From Strongylocentrotus purpuratus (Eukaryota > Echinodermata > Echinoidea > Camarodonta > Strongylocentrotidae), in NCBI RefSeq assembly GCF_000002235.5, contig NW_022145539.1:1067501-1131500 (forward strand): DNA of 64,000 bases, in the 5' to 3' direction. Position numbers and translations under genes: made by a program. Every line of letters starts with the position of its first letter. The stretch's first letter is position 1. Shown here in pieces: positions 22,201 to 33,990 of this stretch. Under the pieces are notes generated by a model. The model worked only from the letters and a program-made list of their open reading frames with translations, searched no databases and was not told the origin of the DNA.

Positions 22201-24945
22201 TCTCATTTGACAACGCCCCCTATCGTCAGATTACAGCAGCCTATAAACATGTTAGCTTATGGACTTTTACCCAAAAAAAATCGTTAAAAAATAATTTCTT
22301 GTTTAAACGAAAAGCACGTCCACCCCGACGTACGTTATTCACTAGCTCTTTCTTTGGAACCCTCATGTCCCGTTGACTTTTGAAAGTTTACCCATCGTAA
22401 TTTGGTCAAAATAGGTCGCCGGCTCGCCATTGCCTATATAACACATGTGCAACAAGTAGAACTTTGGACGCAATTTACCACTCGATTGTAAGGTTTTAAG
22501 TCAAACACACGAAGGATAACAAGCATGAATTATCATGGATCAGTTCTGATTTGTTCATTATGTCCATTTCAGCCAACCCCCCACCGTATTTTGTTCATTT
22601 AGTACAGGCAAGCATTTTGCCGAGGTAAGCAAAAACATGAATATTCATGAACACCATGGACTATTCGATTATTAACAGAGGGGTGCAATTGTGCACCATA
22701 TCAAACTCCCCTACCTTCAGTCAAGTTTTTTATTGTATTATGTGGTTTGGTAGGTTTATTATACTAACAGTTTAATTGCCAGATTTCAATGATAGTTCAA
22801 TGATAGAAAAGGTTCTTGTATTTTATAGTTAGCAAAGCAATCTCACATACTAAATCACTATCAAGTGTCGTCTGATCCGCCGATTGCCGTCTGTTATAAA
22901 TTCAAGGCACATTTATCTGTGGACTGTGATGTACACAGTTTACTCGTCATTGTACATTTATTATTAGCCATCTGTCATGTATTAGTCTTTAATTATTGAC
23001 ACACATACAATTACCACACACAAGAACACTCTCACTTCCCCTCCCCAAAACATCATTTCCGCACACCCGGTTCACACATCATATCCAATGGCATATACAC
23101 CCTGCAACATAGTGGAATATTCGTATATAAAGGTGACATGAAAAAAAAAATATTTATGAAATGTATTGGAAATTTCCATTGTTGTGCTGAGTTTCTCGTT
23201 GTTGTTCCTTTTTTTGTTTCACTCGTTGACAGTATTTGTTGTTGTTATTGTACTTGTTTGTTAGTTTGTTTCTGTTTGACTGCTTGGCAGTCACTATCCC
23301 TGGGCCATTATTACAATCATTATTAGACATTACAACGAATTCGTAACTTCAGTATTCAAAAGCCAATAAGAAACGCTTTTACTTTACACATCATTTATTA
23401 GTCAAATAACATTTTACATATTGACCTAAGTTTCAAAGATTTAGTATGTTTTTAATCAAAGTTTTAACACATTTATCTGAGGCTAGACGAATATCTCGCA
23501 AAAACAGATTTTGCCGTAAATAAATGCCCTTTTAAAATAAGAGAAGAATAATTCACTGTTGAATGATGGAGACAAACTCCTACCTTTGCTAAATCATGAA
23601 GACATTCATTTCGACATTTCGACAATTGGCTTTGTAACACTGCAATTTTGGTAAAGAATTGAGAATGATCTTATTTGGTTAGATTATAATCAATAAAATT
23701 GAAATGGAATTGAATTGAATCGAATCGAAGACATGTTCATTCAAATGATTGAAATATCTACAACTTATATTTGATAGAGCAAAACTCCTACCTTTTCTAA
23801 ATCATGAAGACATTTTCAAGTCGATAAACTGTAGCATAAATATGCACCAACGCGCACGGTTACAAACATCAGAATGCAAAATTCAGTTTATTTTATTATT
23901 TTTTTTAATCAATAAAATGCACATAAATCTTTATCTCAAGAAGAAATTTCATGGATCGTATCACTGTGTTTAAATGACTATGTGTCATATTGTAATTTTT
24001 GTAACAACTAGTAGTAGTTAACGAAATCTTCGTTGACCTGAAAAACGTATAACTTAATTGTTGTTGTACTTGTTTGTTAGTTTGTTTCTGTTTGAAAGCT
24101 TGGCAACCACTATCCCGGGCCACTATTAGAATCATTATTAGACATAACAACGAATTCGTAACTTTAGTATTCAAAAGCTAATAAGAAATGCTTTTACTGT
24201 ACACATCATTTATTAGACAAATAATGTTTTACAAATTGACCTAAGTTTCAAAGGTTTAGTAAGTATAAGTATAAGTGTAAGTATAATAATGTATTTTCCT
24301 TTTCAGGAAATTTTGTTTCCACTGGTTACAGAGTATAATACAATACAAATATAATATTACAGGACAGTGATAAACACACACATATGATAGACATACATAA
24401 TGAATGAGGTAATAAATGAGTAAGCCACGGTATAGAGGGTGGTTATAGAGATAATATCGGTTTCCATTTTACAAAATATGAAGCTAAATCATTTAATATG
24501 ATTATTCCATAGTAAATCTTAAAATTATGATAAATACATAAATTATTATTATTATTATTATTATTATCACCGATTACAATATTAGGTAGTATAATTATTA
24601 CCGACATCATTATTATTGTTAACTTTATTGATTTCACATAGTTAGTGGCGCAATCGGTAATTGGTTGTTGGATGCAATATTCATGGCGTATGTTTGAAAT
24701 TTATATAATATGACATTTATATTGATACATTGACATGGTAGGTTCATTGTAATCAAACACGTTTTGCTTTTGAATTGAACAGATGAATGGAGTCGGGAAT
24801 AAAGGATCTTCGGAAACGTGCACGTTGAGTTCGTGGTGTGCACAGGCGTGTTCCAGATATGTTATTATACTTGAAATGCTCATTCAGTGGGTGCGAGGGG
24901 TCATGCATATTATTTGTTTAATTGTTTTACTTTAGAAAGGGCATT
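22201..24945. other. Intergenic, internal repeats, no gene
   Basis: A block at 23161-23470 is repeated at 24055-24265 and in unit B at 31640-31930; it includes GTACTTGTTTGTTAGTTTG and the CATCATTTATTAG run. At 24255-24480 a short AAGTAT-rich repeat plus a sequence resembling a LINE 3' end is inserted. A small ATT microsatellite is at 24541-24570. No coding frame is supported. Confidence 0.45.
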
Positions 24946-25360
24946 TTACTGATACAGATCTTCTATGGATGTTAGATCGGTTCCTGTGATACATTGTGCT
25001 GCATTTCTGGGACGCTCGAGTAGTTTCTTGGCAGCAATTGTAGCGTTTGCATAATAGCAAATCAGGTTGAAGGTTAGGACACTCTGAATTAGGGACTTAA
25101 AGAACAGTTCTATCAGCTTACTATCTACTCTTAAGTTTTTCATTACCCTAATATAATATAGTCTCTGGTTGGCTTTCTTTTGGATTTCTACAATGTTCTT
25201 AGTCAAATCAAGTGACTTTAAGACAGTAGTACCTAAATATTTATAATCTGTAATTTGTTCTACAGAAGAACCATTTATCAAAATCGGGGTATGATGGAAG
25301 GGGTTTCGACAAAAATCAATTATGATCTCTTTTATTTTAGTTACGTTTAGTAAAAATTAC
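24946..25360 (-). mobile_element. LINE fragment (Rex1/Babar- or L2-like)
   Basis: On the minus strand the frame first reads KEIIIDFCRNPFHHTPILING, then ITDYKYLGTTVLKSLDL and RLYYIRVMKNLRVD, ending in a decayed QSVLTFNLICYY region. This is the conserved block after the YxDD motif of Rex1/Babar- and L2-type LINEs. Only about 400 bp remain. Possibly the same family as 10345-10965. Confidence 0.75.
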
Positions 25361-25771
25361 GAACTTGTTTCATTAACCTTCAACAACGTTACCGAGTCAC
25401 TTTTCAGGCTCATAGTATTTGGTTTTCATCGAGAATTAAATTTAAGTCCACTCTTGCTCATTGACTACATCTTTTATTGGTTAAACACCCGAATGGTGTC
25501 AAATTACCCATGAAAACCCATTACTATGAGCCTTTAAATTAATATGCATAAAAACTAAGAGTGAATATTTACAGAAATATCATGCACTTTTAACAATAAG
25601 ATTGAAATAATGCATAAAAGGTATAAAAGTATCAGTTACACTGGCGGGAGGAGGGACCCAAAGGGTTACAATGATTCAGTTCGCTTTCACCTCCCAGGCA
25701 CAGGTGACGCCAAATACTTAATAATATATTAAAATTATGATGCAGGGTAATTTACCGTAAGGTGTCGTAGA

Positions 25772-26110
25772 GGTGTCGTGGTCGAGTGGATATGTCACCG
25801 GACTGTGGATCACAAGGTCCGCGGTTCAAGTCCCGCCGCGGCACTAATGTCCTTTGGCAAGACATTGATCTACATTTGCCACTCTCCACCCAGGTGTTAA
25901 AATGGGTACCCGGTAGGATGCGAAAGCTAATGTGGTTTGATTAGCAAGTGGCGCTTGTAAAATGGCGACTGGCTGGAATGCTCCCCAGGGAGTGGAGAAT
26001 GTGCATACCTTGTGTGTGGGTAAGCCTGAATCCGGTGACCGGGGTAATAATATGTTCCGCGCCTAGAAACGTAGTATTAGGCGCATTATAAATGTGAGCT
26101 ATTATTATTA
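25772..26110 (+). mobile_element. tRNA-derived SINE
   Basis: The head is tRNA-like, with an A-box (TGGTCGAGTGG, 25779-25789) and a B-box (GGTTCAAGTCC, 25823-25833), the polymerase III promoter of SINEs; its outer ends pair as an acceptor stem. The body includes CTACATTTGCCACTCTCCACC. The tail is GGCGCATTATAAATGTGAGC followed by (TATTAT)n. A partial copy of the same family lies at 63740-64000 on the other strand. Present only in unit B, so younger than the triplication. Confidence 0.8.
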
Positions 26111-26679
26111 AACATCATAACAATAAAAATATAAAACACCCTTCTGGGCACTCAACTTTATGTCAAATAAGTTAATCGATATTCCCGTTTATTACGGTCA
26201 TTCATTGCTATCATAGTTTCAGAAATATCTACAATATATTTTGCCATATTTTGCACTTGTATCACACACTGATGGTCAACACAATATAAACTCACGTTGA
26301 TCACAATTAGACAAATACTAATTTTCACTCATGATTTATAAAACAAAAGGTTGATGTATATACAATATCAATTAAGTTTCAAAATACATGTACATGCACT
26401 GAAGCAACTGTATCGAACTAAGGGATGAATACACAAATCGTTCTAATGTCGTAGTAAAATATTCAATTGATTATATGAAAACTAGTAACCGTAATAATGA
26501 ATTTGTTATCGATTTGTATTGATGAGATGTAGAAAGAGAGATAAAACCAACCTTTTTTTCATTTATAAATATTCCAAGATGCTTTTTATTTAACTGATGA
26601 CTTACATCTTTTACTCATTCATATCTTTGTAATCAATCCGACACGAGCAGTGTACTGTAGGAAACATCCAGCCATTTTA

Positions 26680-27011
26680 GGCGAGGCGTCAAAAATAAAT
26701 ATACCAGCCAGCGGCAGCTAACTGCACTTGTGCGTCCTGGCTGCATTTTTTAAATTAGCTCAGCCGGCTACTGCTGGCGGTAGGACCCTCAATTAACTCA
26801 TGATGTCATCATAATGGTCTCCGAACAAAAGCATGCGCCGGCTGCCGCCTTTCGAATGGAAACCGAGCCTCAGATCCCAGCCTGGCGCAAGCCGGCTGGG
26901 CTAATAAGTGAAAAATAATTGCCCCAGCCAGGCTTCGGCCGTAATTGCAGCCTCGATGCGCCAATACGTGAGGCGGCAGCCTGCTGGTATCGATATTTTT
27001 GACGCCTCGCC
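26680..27011. mobile_element. Harbinger-like MITE, private to unit B
   Basis: Terminal inverted repeats GGCGAGGCGTCAAAAATA (from 26680) and TATTTTTGACGCCTCGCC (to 27011) are perfect over 18 bp. TTA lies directly outside each end, fitting the 3-bp TWA target of PIF/Harbinger elements. The matching sites in unit A (about 18770) and unit C (about 33015) lack the insertion. The 332-bp body is GC-rich and non-coding. Confidence 0.75.
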
Positions 27012-27448
27012 TTATAAAAAAAGGAGTCAAGAACTGTGTTACTTAGAAATTCTTCAAACATCTCTTTGCGGAACTTTAAGCAACAAACACCAAGTATTGA
27101 TTTTATGATGTCCATTCTTGATGTTTCCATACTTAGTTTTATTTTATTTGAACATGGCCACCATGCCTCTAATACGATACTAAAAACATTGAGTAATCTT
27201 AAAATTTGAGTAAATTTCATTAATCTTCATTCTCTACCCCCCCCCCCCCCCTTTGTAACAAGAAATTAATTCAGTTTGAGAGCTTGCAACAAAATGTTAT
27301 AGCCCCTATGGTGCATGAGCGGATGCCTGTTTTGTAGTTTGAGATGATATCATATATTAATTGAATCTTTTACTCCGTTAATTTTTCAGAAATAACAATA
27401 AAAACCTTTTTTTTTTTGTTAAAAAAAAAGGTTATAGCTCTTGTAAAG

Positions 27449-27790
27449 TGTTGGGAGCTCCAAATTTGCCAAAAAATTAAAGGCAAAATTTCACTTAACA
27501 TGTATCGTAATGTGAAAGAGGATGTCATTTGAGACACTTTTCTGCAAAAATTTTCAAAACAAATGTGTTTGAAGTCGAATATTGATAAAAGAATACAAAA
27601 TTTAGGATTTCTGCGTACAACAGAAAACGCAAATTGTGTATTCTTTTCTTAATATTTGTCTTCAAATACAAATTTTGGGGGAGTGGAATCTTTGCAGAAG
27701 TGTATCTTAAATGACATCCGCTTTCACATTACGATATAATTTAAGTGAAATGTTGCCATCAAATTTTTGGCGACTTTGGAGCTCCCAACA
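27449..27790. mobile_element. Foldback MITE (shared by units B and C)
   Basis: Almost the whole 342 bp is an imperfect palindrome. Both arms start TGTTGGGAGCTCCAAA and carry GTGAAAG.GGATGTCATTT and AAAAGAATACA blocks. The centre is a few bases near 27615. The same element is at 33244-33590 in unit C and as a one-arm relic at 62165-62275. Confidence 0.75.
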
Positions 27791-28245
27791 GTTTAAAGTA
27801 GCTTTAAGATGACTGATATGCATTTAATACGCGCTGATGGTATCAACGCGCTGTCTTCTAATAGGATAATCAAGCACTTTTCAAACTCTCGTTGCATTTG
27901 TTTATACACCTTGCATAGTAGAGAGCAAAGAAACAAGAAATGCCTTTTTTTTCTTTATGTTGAACCCTTAAAAAAAGTACTATCTGGGGTAATAATAATG
28001 ACTGCAGGCCCCTATAGAGAACAGTATTGATACTGATGAGGCGACCCTTGATAAACAAGACATAGGCCTATTATTAGTATTATTAGTATAATTATTATTA
28101 TTATTATCATTATCATATTCAAAATTGCAAGATCCTAGAACAACACAAAATTATGTGTGAGCAAAGCGACCGAGCTTGAGAAGCTTTCGCATATTTTCAA
28201 ATCCTCAGCAAAAAAAAAACTCTATTTGTAATGTACTTTACCATG

Positions 28246-28424
28246 CGTACCGGGGGTGCTTAATCCTTTCTGATCACAATTCTTCTTCCCTTTTTCGCGT
28301 TTTGCTTTTCGTCTTTTCCATATTTTTGCATCTTCTATTTTGCGGGGCGGGGGGGGGGCGCTTCTTCAAGTGCCGTCCATGGCATGGCCCCCTAGCCCGC
28401 CCCCTGCCTAGGTATATGTCACTG
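28246..28424. mobile_element. Short element abutting the stop of receptor B
   Basis: Counterpart of 19322-19512: ATGCGTACCGGGGG at the far end and CACTG one base before the receptor stop on the plus strand. More decayed at the gene-side end. Confidence 0.5.
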
Positions 28425-28425
28425 A

Positions 28426-29058
28426 TCAGAACGCAACGACCTGTGGATTAACGGTGTTACAACGCTTTGTGCAAGTAGATATCAAGGATCGAAACACCTT
28501 GAGCCTCCACCAGTAAATGATGTTATTAACTATGTAATTGGTAATTATCATCATCTCTTGTGCATCATAAGTGCAAGCAAGGATATCTTCACCTGTATGA
28601 AATTCCGAGTAACACCCATAACCTATGGGGTACAGAATAAAAAAGACAGTAGTCCCTAATATTATGCAGAATGTCCGCAGGACACGTTGGTTTTCCTTCT
28701 TGCGCTCTTCCAGCTGGCCGTTACCGTTGGATTCTACCTTAGCAATGGAGCGATATATGAAGATGTAACAGATAGATGTTGTTGCTAGGGAGATCGCAAT
28801 GAGACCCGTAATTAAAATATTGAAACCCTGATAACTAAATATGCTGATAGTGATTACGAACCCTCCCGAAACGAACCATGTTAAGATACAGGTGATGACA
28901 CATCTAGTGGTAGTGATGATGTTCTTCACGCCGAAAGGGTCAATCGTGATGGTGATGAGCTGATAAATAGCGACCAGTAAGATACTCAAGTTGGACACGA
29001 GTAAAGAAGTAAAGAGTATTACAGCCACTCCCTCGACTTTATATAAGTCTTTACGCTC
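28426..29058 (-). CDS. Receptor B exon 2: rhodopsin-like GPCR, helices 3-7
   Basis: Second exon of receptor B (whole protein about 283 residues), from the acceptor AG at 29060-29059, opening GAG CGT in phase 0, to TGA at 28426. The intron is 594 bp. It keeps ITIDPFG after helix 3, TWFVSGG in helix 4, the inner loop GQLEERKKENQRVLR and NNIIYWWRLK after helix 7. It differs most from A and C in the outer loops: SIFSYQGFNI before helix 5 and GCYSEFHTGEDILACTYDAQ before helix 7. It also has a slightly longer stretch before helix 3 (KDLYKVEG). No break in the frame. Ligand unknown. Confidence 0.85.
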   Translation of the reverse strand, partial: ERKDLYKVEGVAVILFTSLLVSNLSILLVAIYQLITITIDPFGVKNIITTTRCVITCILTWFVSGGFVITISIFSYQGFNILITGLIAISLATTSICYIFIYRSIAKVESNGNGQLEERKKENQRVLRTFCIILGTTVFFILYPIGYGCYSEFHTGEDILACTYDAQEMMIITNYIVNNIIYWWRLKVFRSLISTCTKRCNTVNPQVVAF

Positions 29059-29652
29059 CTATATACATAAAATAGAACATTAAAAAATACGTGTCATCGG
29101 ATATTGTCTGAAAAACACGTACAAATACATTTGGGGAAAGATATTTTGTAGAATCAGTAAATGAGCAAGTTTTCGGCTAGCTTTTGTTTACATCTTTTTT
29201 TTACTGAGCTTAATAATTTTCATATCCCCATCGTCAACAAAACCATTGTGTACTGATTGTATAACAAAAACAATCTATGTAGTTTGTTTTACCTTTAGTC
29301 AAAACGGCAAGGCCGACCCAAGACCGACAATGGACCGAACACAAAATGACGTCACCCTGAGTGGCCGCGACTTTGTCGGTTATCGGTTGATTTGATATGT
29401 GTATGTGTGTGTGACTTGTTTCTCAAAATACTTCTATACTCCTTGTATATATACGTTCTGTGTTATATTCTTATTGTAGACATTTGTGCAATTTTCTTCG
29501 GTAAGATTGTCTGTTAGATACAGGTCATCACACCACGATAACAGATACAAAAAATTGTACGATTTTTTTTGTTTGTCACATAAGAAAAACATACGAACAT
29601 CAAAACTACTCCAATTTTTTTTTTTTTTTTTTATTAAAAAATTCAAACATAC

Positions 29653-29871
29653 CTCGTTCTTGAATTTAACTGTCTCGAAGACTGCGAACACAATTACTCC
29701 TGCTAAATCAGCGAGAGCGAGGTTGAACGGAAATATATGGTGTCGTTTCCGAAACCGTGGATGAGAGAGAATGACAAGCAAGGTTGACGTGATCAGTATG
29801 AAGCCAATCGCAAGTTCTATTAATGTGATCATCGACATTACAACAAAACATACTTCTTTATCTTCCAACAT
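29653..29871 (-). CDS. Receptor B exon 1: rhodopsin-like GPCR, helices 1-2
   Basis: 73 codons from the ATG at 29871 (MLEDKEVCFV) to FKNE, followed by donor GTATGTTTG. Helix 1 is MSMITLIELAIGFILITSTL; helix 2 carries NLALADLAG. Frame reading beyond the donor runs into intronic poly-Lys, so the exon must end here. The start is conserved with copies A and C. Confidence 0.85.
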
Positions 29872-30070
29872 GACTACTTCTTGTTCCCTTATGCAGCTCG
29901 TTGTTCTTGTTCTTGTTCTTGTTGTTTTTGTTAGGTTTATTGGCGCTATCCACCGATTTCGATAATTTCCGCCAGGCTTCGTGTGAGAGGGCGTCTTGCT
30001 CTCTGTTCTGCAGCTCTACTTACGTTTCTATGATTCTGATATTTTCTGATACTCGTTTATTACCGTGCCT

Positions 30071-30078
30071 CTTTTATA
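30071..30078 (-). promoter_or_regulatory. Conserved TATA motif upstream of receptor B
   Basis: TATAAAAG on the minus strand, 200 bp upstream of the ATG, with the same conserved downstream GGCACGGTAATAAACGA as in A and C. Confidence 0.4.
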
Positions 30079-30719
30079 TTCATTGACCGAAGTAAACGAC
30101 AAACAGCAACCTAACAAACAAAAACAAAACAAAAGGGCAATAAAATAACAAACAAAAGAACAAACAGAGTTCGTCCAGAAGGTGTGGCATCTGAATCCTT
30201 AAACGAAGTGCCCGACTATAGAATCGACTCTAAATGACGATGTGTATGACTAAAAATCATCACTATCACAAATCTACAACATTCAGAAATGCTTTCCCTC
30301 TAACAAAGCACAGTCGAAGTCACAACCTATTTTTGTCAGATGCTCTCTGAGATGCATTCGTTTCGAGGGTGATGCCTTGCTCTATTCTCTGAGAGAATAT
30401 TAACTTGTTGAATATCGTAAATTGGATTTAGGAGACAACAACTCGTTGTCATGACTGCGATAAACCCGACAATGTGCCGTGTCACTCAATGAACGCATGC
30501 AAACAGTGGCGTATAGCCAGGCTCCAATAACGGAGTGGGCCTCTGCAATCAAATCATGAAGAAATGGAGTTATTAGATGAGTGGAACGTAAATTAACCTA
30601 TCCACTTTGAGACGGATGTGTAAGAGGACACATTTCATCTTCTCTTCGGGCTCCTCATTTCATTTTCTCCCTTTTTTGTTTCTCTTCTTTTTCCTTTGCA
30701 TGTGCCACCCCTACTTTTT

Positions 30720-31990
30720 ACTTGACTTTTCTTGACTTTTTGACGAAAATTGATAAATAACAAGTGTGACAAAGAAGACAAAGTTAATGTTCATTATCAT
30801 TAATTTGATACGAGGACAACCATTGATTCATCTATTATTATTTTGTAAACCATATAGATGTACTTCAAATTTAAATTACCCTGTTTGTGGGATTTGTAAT
30901 ATCCTTAATTATTTATGATTGTTCTGATTGTTTTAATTTTTTACTTTTTTAAATGATAATTTTAACTTTATCTTAAAACTATAGCCGTCGACATGCCTAT
31001 GGATTCTGCTGCCTCCTTTCCTCTGAATTTAATATTATTTTCATTCCTTTATGTAAATGTGTATATTGGTGTGTGCGTGAGGGTTGGTGCGTGTGTGTGC
31101 GTGTGTGTGGGTGTGTGTGTGTTTATGTGTGTTCGGGTGTTTATTATTACCCGTATTGTCGTTTCTGTTTTAATGGGTGGAATAAGCCTGAAGCTAACTT
31201 GAAACTAACAATAAATATTAACTCTGGCCTTTTTATGATTAAATAAAATTATAATAATAATGATAATAATAACAAACACAAAATAAATCAATATAAACAG
31301 CGCAAGTATATCTTCTACTGCGCTTTGATGGAAAAAAAAATCTCCAAACAGTGCTACTTTATGGACACACAATCATTAAATATTCCAAGGCTTCTGAAAA
31401 CAAGTACGTCTCCAACAAAGCTTTGAAGACGGCATCAGATAATAATAATAATAATACGTATCATTAGGTAAAAAGTAAAAGTATTAATTATGTGATTTGC
31501 CGCGCAGGCACGAATGAATAATCTATGCAACAACAAAAACACATCCACAGAAATCTATAATAACAAGATCAGCCAAAAAAAAATTATTTTCGAAAAGGTG
31601 ACAGGTAAAAAACGCAATACTTATGAATTGTATTGGAAATATTCATTGTTGTGCTGCGTTTCTCGTTGTTGTTGTTTGTTCTTGTTTTTATTTTTATTTT
31701 TTGACAGTATTTGTTGTTGTTATTGTACTTGTTTGTTAGTTTGTTTCTGTTTGACTGCTTGGCAACCACTATCCCTGGGCCATTATTATAATCATTATTA
31801 GACATTACAACGAATTCGCAACTTCAGTATTCAAAAGCCAATAAGAAATGCTTTTACTTTAATACACATCATTTATTAGACAAATAACATTTTACATATT
31901 AACCCAAGTTTCAAAGGTTAAGTTTGTTTTTAATCAAAGTTTTAACACATTTATCTGAGGCTAGCCGAATATCTCGCAAAAGCAGATTTC
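30720..31990. other. Upstream region of unit B, no gene
   Basis: 30740-31130 matches unit C at 41045-41400, including a (GT)n tract at 31070-31125. 31640-31930 matches unit A at 23161-23470. No coding frame is supported. Confidence 0.45.
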
Positions 31991-31993
31991 GCC

Positions 31994-32185
31994 GTAAAAA
32001 ACAAGATACAAGATACAAGATACAAAATATTTTTATTCGGTCTTTTCAATCAAGTCACATAGAAATTTGGTTTCAACTGGCGTTACAGTAATATTCAAGA
32101 AAATACATAATTACAAGAAATAAATACATCACGTTTATAGATATAGATGAAATGAGGAACAAGTACATGCAAAAGATAATGAAGT
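31994..32185. mobile_element. LINE 3'-tail insertion, private to unit B
   Basis: Begins with three copies of ATACAAG, then TTTTTATTCGGTCTTTTC and sequence resembling the reversed 3' end of a LINE. Unit A has uninterrupted sequence at the matching site (GCCGTAAATAAATGCC, about 23512). A heavily 5'-truncated, tail-only insertion on the minus strand is the simplest reading. Confidence 0.5.
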
Positions 32186-33243
32186 GCCTTTTTAAAATAA
32201 GAGACGAATAATTCACTGTTGAATGATGATTTAATAGAAAGAAACACCTACCTTTTCTAAATCATGAAGACATTCATTTCGATATTTGCACTCAATTGGC
32301 TATGTCACACTGCAATTTTAGATTTTGTTATCCGTTAATTTAAAAAAAATTGATAATGTATCTGTTTTGTTTAGATAATAAGCTTGACTTACTTGACTTA
32401 GGTGCATAGGACGGTGTGTCCCCTTGCTCCCCTACGAGAAATCATGCTCCAGTCTGATCTTAATCTCATGATGCGATGTTATTTAACGTAAGCATAATTA
32501 CAATCACAAAACTACTCTTCTGAACACGGACACTCAACTTTATTTCAAAATAAATTGATTGATATTCCCCTTTACAATTTTTACAATGTAATTTGCCATA
32601 TGTTGCACTTGTATCACATACTAAGTGTCAATACAATATGAATTTACGTTGATCACAATAAGACAATAATTATTTTTCACTCTTGATTTGTAAAACAAAA
32701 TATTGATGTATATACAATCTCAATTAAGTTTCATAATACAATGTTCATGTACATGCATATAAGCAATTGCATCTCACTATACACAAATCGTTATAATGTT
32801 GTAGTAGAATAATCAATTGATTATATGCAAACAAGTAATCTTAATAATGAATTTGTTATCAATTTGTCTTGATGAGATGTAGAAAGAGATAAAACCAACA
32901 TTATAAATATTCCAAGATGCTTTTTATTTAACTGATGACTTACATCTTTTACTCATTCATATCTTTGTAATCAATCCGACACGAGCAGTGTAATATTGGA
33001 AACATCCAACCATTTTATTTTTAAAAGGAGACAAGAACTGTGTTACTTAGAAATTCTTCAAAAAAACATCTCTTTGCAGAATTTTAGGCAACAAACACTA
33101 AAAATTGCTTTTATGATCTCCATTCTTGAAGTGTCCTTTACTTTGATGTTTCAATGCCTTACCCCCCCCCCCCTTTTTTTTTTGGTAACAAGAAATTAAT
33201 TCAGTTTGAGAGCTTGCAACAAATTATTGTAGCCCCTCATAAG

Positions 33244-33590
33244 TGTTGGGAGCTCAAAATTCGCCAAAAAAAAAATGATGGGCAAAATCTCACTTAAAAT
33301 GTATCTTAATGTGAAAGAGGATGTCATTTATTAAGACACTTTTCTGCAAAACTTTTCGAAACAAATGTGTTTGAAGTCGAATATTGATGAAAGAATACAA
33401 AAATTAGGATTTCTGCGTACAACAGAAAACGCAAATTATGTATTCTTTTCTTAAATGTCTTCAAATACATTTTTTGTGGGGAGTGGAATCTTTGCAGAAG
33501 TGTATCTTAAATGACATCCGCTTTCACATTACGATACAATTTAAGTAAAATTTTGCCATCAAATTTTTGGAGACTTTGGAACTCCCATCA
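33244..33590. mobile_element. Foldback MITE (shared by units B and C)
   Basis: Counterpart of 27449-27790, starting TGTTGGGAGCTCAAAAT and ending with the inverted copy ACTCCCATCA. Its presence at the same site in B and C shows it predates their split. Confidence 0.75.
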
Positions 33591-33990
33591 CTTTAAAGTG
33601 GCTTTAAGATGACTGGTATGCATTTAATGCGCGCTAATGGTATCAACGCGCTGTCTTCTAACAGGATAATCAAGCACTTTTCAAACTCTCGTTGCATTTA
33701 AAAAAATATATATATTATTATTATTATTGTTATTATCATTATATCAAAATATACAAGATCCTAGAGCAACGTATGTGAGAGCGGTCGAGCTTTTAAAGTT
33801 TCGCATAATTTCAAAATTCAAATCCTAAAAAACACCCTCTATTTTTCTTCTTTTCTTTTTCTCGTTTTGCTTTTCGTCTTTTGCATATGTGCGCCTCTTC
33901 TCTTTTAAAGGGGGGGGGTGGGGTCGCACTTCTTCAGGTGTCGCCCCTGACATGGCACCTAGCCTGCCCCCTCTTTAGGTACGCCATTGT

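Larger units (their letters stand above)
25440..32240. repeat. Tandem segmental unit B (receptor B)
   Basis: Homologous to units A and C over the 3' flank, gene and upstream region. Private insertions: a SINE at 25772-26110, a Harbinger-like element at 26680-27011 and a LINE tail at 31994-32185. It shares with unit C, but not A, the foldback element at 27449-27790. It lacks the hAT remnant that A and C share upstream of the gene. Confidence 0.75.
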
